From contig NC_134838.1 in the NCBI RefSeq assembly GCF_965363235.1, positions 2,609,001 through 2,673,000 on the forward strand: a stretch of 64,000 nt of DNA, in the 5' to 3' direction. Below are positions 55,901 through 64,000 of this stretch, one piece after another. The position numbers and the translations under genes were made by a program. The notes beneath the pieces are model-generated. The model did no database searches and was not told where the DNA came from. It saw only the letters and a list, made by a program, of their open reading frames with translations. This stretch comes from Mytilus galloprovincialis (taxonomy: Eukaryota > Mollusca > Bivalvia > Mytilida > Mytilidae). Numbering within the stretch: the first letter of the stretch is position 1; each line of letters starts with the position of its first letter.

Positions 55901-58900
55901 AAATATGTCCAATGGTAAACAACTGGACCCAATAGAAGTTGACCTCCTTGACCTTTCAAACCATCACATTGATTGTATACAAATATTAATTGGTTGGAGC
56001 AACAAACCTTTATATGTGTTTTCTTTTATAAATATCACCAAATCATTGATCAATGAAGGTAAATCAGGTGTTTTCAAATTTCTTAGGCAGCTGTATGTGT
56101 GACATAGGTAATTCACCAATAAATCATTTTCCGACTCATCTTGCTCCACTTCATTCTGAGAAATTCCCTTTAAGCTATCAATAATGTGAATGTCATTAGC
56201 TCTTGGGACTGGTGTTACAACTGTATGAGTGTCTAAAAAATTTTCTATTTTTACTGCCATTTTCTTGGCTGTTGTCACCAAATTTCTGTCTGAAAAATGA
56301 GACAATGGTTGAAATGACTTTATGCATGTCATATTTCTATGCATATTCATTTCTACCTATATAGGAAGTTGTAGTGCAAGACGTACATGTCAGGTTGGTG
56401 CTTATTTATATCTAAACTTAATTGTCATTATGGGATTTCAAGCAGTGACCACTTTATCTTATGTAAGTTTTGCGTTTTTCTTCAGTAAGTTTCTGATTTA
56501 TAAGCAGGACAGACAGACATCCATGAGTAACAATACCTGTCCCTCAAATAATATCAGTTAGATTGGAGATGATGAAAATCTTACCCCTGAGCATGATCAA
56601 TATTCAAGCCTCTTTCTTTCATATGTGTTTATTTCTTACACAAGAAGCATGAAAACAGCAAACTGAAATAAATGTATAAAGAAACAAGAAGAGATTATAA
56701 AAAATAAAAAAATACCTGATAGTTCTTTGTAGGCATCAAGAGCCTCCTTCTGTCTTGAAATCCAAGATCCAGAACATTCAGGTTGTGATACAATTGCTGA
56801 AATAAGGCATATATTATCAGTTCTCATTTTAGACAAAATACCACATGTAACTAACTGACCAACAGTCCCACAAATGAAACCTTTAATTCAAATCAAAATA
56901 TAGAAAGTGAAAAAGGACAGATGACTGGTTTAATATAGGTTCATTACAGATCAGGTTATGTGTGTTTATTATGCATCAACAATAATAGAAAAAAATTATT
57001 CACTATATACAAAATATACTCATGTGCTACGCGCATTCGTGAATTAATGTGTTGTTCGGTCACTCATTGAATATTTTTCTCTATTTGAATTCTTCGATTA
57101 GTTATTCTATCATTATTTACAGACTTTTAAAAATAGAATCTACATGTAATTCTGGTGGTAATTCCACGTTTCTCATGCATGTCACAATATATGTAGTCAA
57201 AAAGAATAGTGTCTTTGTCAATATCTTGTATCTACATATAATACTAACTGTCAGTGTCTACACCTTCTGCAAACCCAGTCAGCTGTGTACGCTTCTCTTC
57301 AATCATGTGACTGATGAGGAGTTCCTCTGCCTGAGTGGTTTTGGCAACAGGACCTCCTCCTGTTTTTGGTCTCTTTTGTAGGTCATATTTTTCTCTACCT
57401 AAAAAACATATTTTTTTAAATAAAGCAAGTTAAATATATTGGACTATAATCTAATTTTGGATGTAACACGTCTTCTGATTGGCTGACGTTATCTTGTTAT
57501 CAGCCCATAGACATAATTCAGTCATGTGACCGTGACATCATCAATGTTTTTTCATGTTTTTCTATGGTTTAATATTGAATTAAAAATTAGGATCAAATTC
57601 TAAGAAATGACTGTAATATTTTTTCTGTCTATTCGAAATAACATAAAAAATGTGGTGCACACTGTAAAATAACCTGTGCCATTCCTTAAATAAAACAAGT
57701 CAATTTATTTTATTATGTCAATGGTAAAAGGGATTAAAGTGGATACATTTTGTACAGAAATTTATTAGGACAATAACAGCCAATCAAATTGTGAGAAATC
57801 ATGATAATATTAAACGTACAATATAACAAGAATGTGTCCATAGTACACGGATGCCCCACTCCCACTATCATTTTCTATGTTCAGTGGACCGTGAAATTGG
57901 GGTCAAAACTTTAATTTGGAATTAAAATTAGAAAGATAATATCATAGGGAACATGTGTACTAAGTTTCAAGTTGATGTACATGTAACTTTAACTTCATCA
58001 AAAACTACCTTGACCAAAAACTTTAACCTGAACTTTGCACTATCAATATCATTTTCTATGTTCAGTGGACTATAAAATTGGGGTCAAAACTATAATTTGG
58101 CATTAAAATTAGAAAGATCATATCATGGGGAACATGTGTATTAAGTTTCAAGTTGATTGGACTTCAGCTTCATCAAAAACTACCTCGACAAAAACTTTAA
58201 CCGGACGGACGAACGGAGGCACAGACGGACGAACGGAGGCACAGACCAGAAAACATAATGCCCTTCTACTATCATAGGTGGGGCATAAAAATGTACCAAG
58301 GATTTCACATCTAAAGGAAACTAGAATGTGTCCCCAGTACATGGATGCCCCACTCGCACTATCATAGTATCATTTTCTTAGTTCAATGCACTGTGAATTT
58401 GTGGTCACAACTCTTATTTGACATTAAAATTAGAAAGATCATATCATAACGAACTTGTGTAAGTGGGGCATAAAAATCATGAAAATGTTGCCATTCAGAT
58501 ACATTTTGTAATGATTTTGAATATAGTATGTAATGAATATTATTTTCTTAATTTACTTTTGTTTTCTAGTTCCCATTAAATGACATGAAAATGTTGCCAT
58601 TCAGATACATTTTGTAATGATTTTGAATATGGTATATAGTATGTAATGAATATTATTTTCTTAATTTACTTTTGTTTTCTAGTTCCCATTAAATGACATG
58701 AATGAAGCAACAAATTGTTAAATTAATGTTGCCTTATAATGAATGAGATATATTGCATTAGTATAAACACAACATGAAACTACTGAACTTACTTCTCTGT
58801 TTTAAGTTGTAATATTTTTTTTTTACTTCTTCAGCTGTTCTTTTACGAACTGTAAATCTTCTGCATTAGAATTAAAAAGCCAAATGTTAATGAATAATAG

Positions 58901-59950
58901 GTAAATTTATTTCTATACAATTTAATTTTAACTGTAAAGAATGACTTATGCTCTTTTCGTCTATTAAAAAAAAACACTCAAAAATGTAGTTTCACTATAA
59001 ATTAATTTGCTGTGTGTGATATTCAGTGTGATCCATATTTTTAATATTAATGGATAGAAATGATAGTACAGGTTAACCTTTGGTGGATATATTTAATAAA
59101 TTAATTTGTTTTCATCATTATCAGATTATGATCCCAGACAGCCTTTGTTTGTTTATTCAAAGCAGTACTTAGCAGATGTAAGTACATGAGGTAATTACAT
59201 ATCATTTCTAGTCCTATAATATATGCCTTCGCATTACATATTCACTATCTAACGTCTTCATGCTGATATTTTCATTTTTTATTTTTTGTCTAAATAATGC
59301 CCCCGAGGTCATATATTATAGGACTAATTTGGTTTCCAGACTAATATCATGCAGTTATACTGGCATTGCTGGGACTGAAAACAATTATTTTGTTCACAAA
59401 TATCAATAAAGGAGGGTTTGGATGGGGGGAAGGGGTCTGTTATTCTGTGTATACATTTAATTTTTACCCCTTTTTTCTCCAATCTTTATTTTTTCGCCAC
59501 TTATTCTCTAATCTTCATTTTTTAAGGGCATTATTCTTTAATCATTTAACCCCAACCAAACCCTCATAAAGATATCAGGGCGAACAGGTTCTAGGGCAAA
59601 CGTGAAACAGGGCAAACGGATCCGCGGTTTCTTCAAATTATAATTATATAATGACGAAGAATCTGATACAACTGACATATTCATTCTGAGAACGTTAAAT
59701 AAATTGGGGAAATAAAAAGAACCTACGCATTTAATATGTCACATATTTCTTTCCAACCATTTTGCCGTATCGTAGCGATTTTAACATCCCCACAACCTTT
59801 CATCTTCCCGAAAAGGGCATCCTCCCTTTGATTTGCATGATCTATCAGGGCTAGCTCCTCATCAGTGGTCCAGTTTGCCCCTCTCTTGTTTTTTTCTGCC
59901 ATTATAGATGCACTGATAGCAGAACTTACCTTGACAGACGACTTTACCAT
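52907..59950 (-). CDS. Myb/SANT-like DNA-binding protein with coiled coil, 8 exons, 387 aa
   Basis: Exons in transcript order: 59950-59727, 58860-58793, 57398-57249, 56796-56716, 56289-56008, 55706-55620, 54003-53947, 53121-52907. All introns are GT-AG, the phases agree and the 1164-nt frame ends at TAA. The weakest junctions are the donors of exon 3 (GTTAGT) and exon 5 (GTTTGT). Residues 24-98 form a Myb/SANT-like helix-turn-helix domain (Trp27, Trp66, RTAEEVKKKYYNL), followed by the usual KTGGGP motif near 108. Residues 130-300 are acidic and low in structure, a GKGKGKG run is at about 311-317, and 325-370 is a charged leucine/isoleucine coiled coil. By family analogy it binds the element ends and brings the DDE transposase to the nucleus and DNA. 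A later ATG (codon 17, just before AEKNKRG) is an alternative start. Confidence 0.82.
54030..54535. repeat. Tandem repeat in Myb-like gene intron 6, ~140 bp x 3.5
   Basis: Units carry 'TTCAGCATATCAAAGAACCC', 'AATTTTTGTTAAAATCA' and 'TTTAATTTTGGACCCTTTGG'. The 166-codon plus-strand frame over this stretch merely reads through the repeat. Single related units lie at 48790-48905 and 5400-5520. Confidence 0.7.
54536..55145. repeat. Tandem repeat in Myb-like gene intron 6, ~160 bp x 4
   Basis: Units read 'GGGACCAAAACTCCCAAAAT', 'CAATACCAACCTTCCTTTTG', 'GTCATAAACCTTGTGT', 'GTGCGAAAACCAAGAA' and 'TTGGCCCCTAATTCCTAAA'. Highly similar copies point to recent amplification. Non-coding. Confidence 0.8.
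57840..58290. repeat. Dispersed repeat with internal ~190-bp duplication
   Basis: 'CACTATCATTTTCTATGTTCAGTGGAC..GGGGTCAAAACT..TTAGAAAGAT' occurs twice (57857 and 58038) with a third partial copy at 58355-58460. It ends with GGACGGACGAACGGAGGC repeats and 'CCAGAAAACATAATGCCC', related to the 10.9-11.4 kb tandem repeat in reverse. It lies in intron 2 of the Myb-like gene. Confidence 0.65.
58478..58700. repeat. Tandem duplication, ~110 bp x 2
   Basis: Two nearly identical units start CATGAAAATGTTGCCATTCAG and end TTCCCATTAAATGA. The second has a small TATA insertion. It lies in intron 2 (boundary of exon 2 nearby) of the Myb-like gene. Confidence 0.8.
59404..59571. mobile_element. Short inverted-repeat element (GAGGGTTTGG ends)
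   Basis: The left end GGAGGGTTTGGATGGGG is matched by the right end CCCCAACCAAACCCTCAT in inverted orientation. The interior has 'CCCCTTTTTTCTCCAATC' words shared with the copy in transposase intron 1 (47495-47670). It is a non-autonomous MITE-like unit in intron 1 of the Myb-like gene. Confidence 0.6.
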
Positions 59951-60185
59951 CTAAATCTCACCTGCATTTTCGCGGACTTTAGCACTCTTTTTTCGGTTTC
60001 AAGCACGAAAGAGTTCCGCCTACCGCTTACATCGTCGAGAAAAAAATTCTCAGCTGAGAAAAAAAATTCTCAGCTGAGAATATTCTCAACGTTGAGAATT
60101 TTTTTTTATGGCGGATAAAAAAGTTCTCATTCTTAGCTGAGTAAAATAATTCATTCTGAGAATATTTTTTTACTCAGCAAAAAAA
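59951..60185. promoter_or_regulatory. Right subterminal region and probable Myb-like gene promoter
   Basis: Dense TTCTCAGCTGAGAA palindromes (60046-60080), TTCTCAACGTTGAGAA (60083-60098), ACTCAG and CTGAGTAAAA words lie between the Myb-like start codon and the right terminus. They mirror the left subterminal motifs. They are likely recognition sites for the transposition proteins (inference). Confidence 0.5.
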
Positions 60186-60659
60186 AGTTTTATGGCGCCG
60201 GGGCCTGGTTACTGAGTACAATTTTGGTACTGTGATGTTATATAACCATAAGTGTGTATTGCTAAATAGGTTGAAATGTGAACCTAATAGTGATATAGTG
60301 ATAAAATACTAGGTAGAGTGAACATGTTTTGATCAGGTTTAAACCGATGCATAAAATATGCAGGCGACTGCTACAGCTTGATTTTTTAAGGATGACTCAA
60401 GTCTCTTTTTATGATTGAACTTAGAGAGAGAAAACTAAACAGTTTCCATCTCCTGGGACTGTATAAGGTGTGACATAATCAATGAAAAGATTTGTTGAGA
60501 GTTTGCCATTTGAAGGAAGTACAGAATTAGAAGATTGTGAATTATGTTAATAATTTTTTATGTTTTAAACTTTTGTTAAGTTATGAATTAGTCTGTGGGC
60601 TACCATAAGATCCAGAGGGGCGACGGTCCCCCTTTTCTTGAGGAAAAAATGTTAGTTTA

Positions 60660-60965
60660 AACATATTTATTTATAGTGGATTGAGAAACAAGTTTTTCAG
60701 CTTATATTAATCCCTTTCCACTTTGCGGGTGCGAGTGCTGCCTTATAGCGGCATTAGCCTACTCTTTTTCGAAATCTACAAGGGTGTCTTTAACATGCAA
60801 GAGATATGGCTCTCTCTTTACACGGGTCAGCCATTTATCGTCCCCTTCCGACGGACTATCATCGTTTCCTCGAGACCATACTCGCAGATGGTGTCAAGGA
60901 AGAGCCGAAAAATTGAGTTCCTGAAATTTTCATCCCAAACGGGAATCGAACCAGGAACCTTTTGG
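60660..60965 (-). mobile_element. tRNA-related SINE-like element
   Basis: On the minus strand a B-box-like GGTTCGATTCCCG (about 60937-60949) is followed by about 270 bases of body ('GACACCATCTGCGAG', 'CGTCGGAAGGGGACG', 'GTTAAAGACACCCTTGTAG', 'TGCCGCTATAAGGCAGC'). It sits inside the old hAT-like MITE of repeat R copy 2 and is absent from copy 1. A headless relative is at 36640-36810. The A box is not clear. Confidence 0.65.
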
Positions 60966-61664
60966 AATGTTGATTATATAGGAAATCACTGAAGCATGAC
61001 TGGAGCACCCCGTCAGCAGGCCCCCCTTTGTAAAATGCTGGATTCGCCATTGACTACATGAATAACCGTGATCACATTCAACAGTATAATTATCACTGTT
61101 CCTTGATGTTGGGAATAATGTGGCAGATGAACATTAAGTAGTCATGGTCAACCAGTACACCGGAGTTTACTCCGCAAGCCGGATGGCCATTATAAAAAAA
61201 ATCCGAAATGTACTGCTTGCAGAGATTTTTTTCTGTGTTCCCATGGCTGGCCGGAACTTTTACGCTAAATATGTTATCGTAAACTATGATTTTGTGACGT
61301 TTAAATGAAGTACCTGTGATTATTTAGGTAATTTGTTTTGACCTCACTGATAATGGAATGTTGAAGCAGACGAAACATGGCGTCAGATGTTGTTGTCTTA
61401 ACTTCGGTAATTTCTGTGATACGATAAAATTTAAATAAGCTACACAAGTTACCAAAATTTCTGAATTCTTGTTTTTGCAAACTAATAAAAATTCATGTCG
61501 TATTTAACATCGAAATTATTCCGATCTGTCCCCTTTTTTTCAAGATCGCGTTGAAACGTTAAATTCGGCCGCCATTAAAAAATAATCGTACGAGATTTAA
61601 CGAGGGTGACGAAACTTTTCAGATGGGTCGTGTAGAGAGAGTTATCGTTAAAGCTGGCATATAA

Positions 61665-62060
61665 AGCAAAGACAGATATATCAAAAGTTTAGAATGAAGA
61701 CGGAACAAACCAAAGGCAAGTTCAAACTCATAAATGTGTCAAGGAGACCAAAGAGCAGAAAACAGCCCAATGCCACTAATGGGTTTTCAACACAGCGAAC
61801 CACTGGACGTTAAGCATCAAAATTCAATCAATCAAAACACTGAGAAAACACCTCAACCGGTGAAGGGCTTCAGCTGGCCCCTTTCCAAAAAATATCTACT
61901 AGTTTAGCGTAAATGGACGTCACATTAAACTCTGAAACTTATTAATGTACCAAGGAAATGGACGTCACACTAAACTCTGGAACTTATTAATGTACCAAGG
62001 AAATGGACGTCACACTAAACTCCGAAACTTATTAATGTACCAAATGTGTTTCGTTAATCA
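61665..62060. repeat. Dispersed repeats and a 46-bp x 3 tandem repeat
   Basis: 61670-61910 resembles 2790-2950 ('CTTCA(G/A)CTGGCCCCT', 'ATATCTACTAGTTTAG'), with an inverted AACGTCCAGTGG word at 61796-61812. 61911-62043 has three units of AATGGACGTCACACTAAACTC..GAAACTTATTAATGTACCAAGG. No gene. Confidence 0.65.
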
Positions 62061-64000
62061 TACTTCTACAAGAAATCTCAAAATTTGTGAGAAAATTAGA
62101 TTAAAGGTTTTTCACTTATTTATGTAATTGTTATTACAATTGTATAAAATTAACTGTCGTGACTTATGAGAAGTCCATGCAAACACAGACGAATCGTTGT
62201 ACCAACGCGACATTACCATTAAGGAAAAGACAATTAACATTTTTATTGGAAATTAAAGTCAACAGTTTGACAATGTAATGAATAGAATTAGCATAATAAA
62301 CAGAAGATGCAAGTATAGAGTAATGTTATCTGCAGTTTTTTCATCATCTACAATTATTTTTGGTACTAATATGTGTTTGTTAGTACCGAATGTAATATGC
62401 AATTCATACTTCATTTATATATTAGAAAGATAGACAACCTTGAAGTTGATTTAATATGTATTCATCAGCTAAATAAAACAAATCACACTTTATGTTCCAT
62501 TCATCTTAATGTCCTTAGAATTAATCATGAATAGAAACGAATTATTCAGTCATTGCAAAAATGTGTTTTTTTCTTATTTTTCTTTTTTTTTATTTGCTTT
62601 TATTTCGAAAAACATTATTGTTGTTGCCCTTTCATATACATACGAAAGACTTCAAACTACGGTTTTGAAACCACTCTTAGTAATATGCTATGATCTGCAT
62701 TATCATTATAAATGTACAGGACGCTAGTCTATTTATTCAAGGCAGTTATAAGAGGAAGAAATCTGTGACTGTCGTTTGTTGTTGTATATTGGTTTTTCGG
62801 GGGTTTTTTTGTACATAATATTATGTTGTTAGTTTTCTCGTTTACTCGTTTTCTCGTTTGAAATGTTCAATATGTGTCATTTCTGGACCTTTCATAGTTG
62901 ACTATGCAGTACAGGTTTTTCTCATCGCTTGTGAATAGTTGGTCTCATTGCCGTTCATACCAAATCTTCTAAATAAACTCCTCATAGATACCAAGATTGA
63001 AATTTTATATTAACGCCAGACGCGCGTTTCGTCTACAAATAAAAGACTCATCAGTGACGATAGAATCCAAAAAAGTTAAAAAGGGCTAAATAAAGTACGA
63101 AATTGAAGAGTATTGATGAACAAACTTCCTAAAAGTTTAGCCAAATACTGCAAAGGTAATCTATTCCTGAGGTAGAAAAGCCTTAGTGTTTCAAAAATTC
63201 AAAGTTTTGTAAACAGTTAATTGATAATTTTGAACATATCATGTCAACACAAAAGTGCTGACTACTTGGCTGGTGATACTCTCAGGCAAGACCATTTCGG
63301 AAGTGGTTTAAAATACACACAAGTATTGTTTTAACTGTAAATATATTGACTAAGACTGGTTGTGTTTCCCGAAACTGCGATTAGTTTTTTGAAAAACAAA
63401 GGCATTTAGTTATTTAATTCGATTTCTTTCCTTGAACAATTACTAAGAAGAAGGAGAAAAATTTAGATGGAAATTGATTGTAATCCCGGACGTCTCAGCA
63501 GCTATCTATTAAGATGAATGAATGATCTTTAAAATAAATTGATTTGCGCTGACTTTTCAAAATATTGATATACAAGCCTTTGACAAATTTCAGTAATGTC
63601 AGATGAAAAGTTGGTATTAACCTTTCACATTCATTTGAATATAGACGCAAGAGCCTTTTAAATGTAACTTTGTTTTCAATCCAATTAACATTTCTAGCGA
63701 CAAAAGTAAAACAAAATCTCATTTGCGCTGATTTTTAACATATTCAAACAGGTCATAAATATTGCTGATGATAATCTTTGAATAAAATTAATTTTCCTCA
63801 GATGAACCTCCTGAATCGCCGGTGAATCTAACAACATACAACCTTTCTTGACATTCACAATTGTCAAGGAGTAACCATCAGTTGAACATACCCTTGGATA
63901 GATATGTAGAATTTAAATATAAATATTATAATTATAAGAAAAAGGGCGCTATGATGTATGCTTCATATCCTCAAAAACTACAAAACCTTTACGTCAGCAG
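62061..64000. other. Gene-free region with retroelement-tail and dispersed repeats
   Basis: 62750-62975 is a plus-sense family A tail ('TTAGTTTTCTCGTTT', 'GTTGACTATGCAGTA', 'CATACCAAATCTTCT'). 62985-63290 is a minus-sense copy of the 'GCCAGACGCGCGTTTCG' repeat ending with 'AGTGCTGACTACTTGGCTGG'. Outside these I see no gene; the 75-codon minus frame near 63500-63720 has no recognisable domain. Confidence 0.5.

Larger units (their letters stand above)
46134..60199. mobile_element. PIF/Harbinger DNA transposon, ~14 kb, two intact-looking genes
   Basis: The left terminus GGTGCATAAAACT (46134-46146) pairs with the right terminus AGTTTTATGGCGCC (60186-60199) as an imperfect inverted repeat. A second inverted pair lies inside: CCGCCATAAAAAAATTCTC (about 46213) and GAGAATTTTTTTTTATGGCGG (about 60094-60114). 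Between them are a four-exon DDE transposase (+) and an eight-exon Myb/SANT gene (-), converging at 51.2/52.9 kb. This two-gene layout is standard for the superfamily. The size is large because introns and the centre hold many smaller repeats. Copy 1 of repeat R (near 18318-18335) shows the site without it; the 3-bp target duplication is not clear. Confidence 0.85.
43671..61664 (+). mobile_element. Repeat R, copy 2, interrupted by MITE, Harbinger and SINE
   Basis: Left part 43671-46133 and right part 60206-61664 together align with repeat R copy 1 (16308-19976). Shared words include 'GATTTTATCTTTCAG', 'GAAGAAAAGGATGCTGGTAAC', 'ACCATAAGTGTGTATTGCTAAA' and 'CGAAACTTTTCAGATGGGTCG'. The right end is the same TAAAGCTGGCATATAAAG. 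The left is shorter than copy 1. Insertions relative to copy 1 are a 324-bp MITE (43761-44084), a ~68-bp block near 44787-44854, the 14-kb Harbinger (46134-60199) and a SINE-like element (60660-60965). No repeat R protein is recognisable. Confidence 0.75.

Noticed and set aside
60930..60960. A tRNA gene suggested by GGTTCGATTCCCG
   Set aside because: Only a B-box-like word is present; no acceptor stem, anticodon arm or clear A box can be paired, and a longer SINE-like body follows.

Overview
This is a eukaryotic, AT-rich, repeat-dominated window. Its codon usage, spliced genes and dispersed repeats point to a marine bivalve, most likely a mussel (Mytilus). Evidence for this includes the retroelement-tail repeat containing 'ACGGCCT..ACTATAAAAGGCCCCG' and the 'AACGTCCAGTGGC' repeat, both of which I recognise from Mytilus sequence. 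There are no operons and no bacterial signals. Most of the 64 kb is nested mobile DNA. One intact host-type gene is visible.

Layout. 1-11.7 kb: AT-rich DNA with truncated retroelement tails, an array of ten CCGCTAAAGTCC-type motifs, a fold-back element between TTAA sites (7748-9052), a hAT-like MITE and a 3-copy ~204-bp tandem repeat. 11,746-21,347: a Ngaro/DIRS-type tyrosine-recombinase retrotransposon with its full split direct repeats (A1...B1-A2-B2). It carries gag, RT-RNase H, a 27-bp minisatellite and a tyrosine recombinase (YR). The YR is cut in two by a ~4.3-kb mobile repeat, called 'repeat R' here. The Ngaro copy is dead because of frameshifts, stops and this insertion. 21.3-28 kb: retroelement debris, the inverted partner of the motif array and a nested inverted-repeat element. 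28.1-35.7 kb: a duplicated rhodopsin-class GPCR gene. The first copy is a pseudogene; the second is an intact 382-residue single-exon gene. Between them lie a satellite, a 475-bp insertion flanked by 15-bp direct repeats, and solo retroelement tails. 36.6-38.6 kb: head-to-head fragments of an RT retroelement, provisionally Penelope-like. 38.6-43.6 kb: nearly empty, with minisatellites and a perfect-looking palindrome.

43,671-61,664: a second copy of repeat R. It carries a 324-bp hAT-like MITE (empty site visible in copy 1) and, in its middle, a ~14-kb PIF/Harbinger transposon (46,134-60,199). This transposon holds two convergent spliced genes that I could join in frame by GT-AG exons. One is a 346-residue DDE transposase (4 exons, + strand). 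The other is a 387-residue Myb/SANT-like DNA-binding protein with a C-terminal coiled coil (8 exons, - strand). The ends are imperfect inverted repeats followed by CTGAGAA/TTCTCAG-rich subterminal DNA. In characterised Harbinger systems the Myb-like protein helps bring the transposase to the element ends; both partners look intact here.

61.7-64 kb: further dispersed repeats. Exon joins, repeat boundaries and family names were worked out by eye; no database search was possible.
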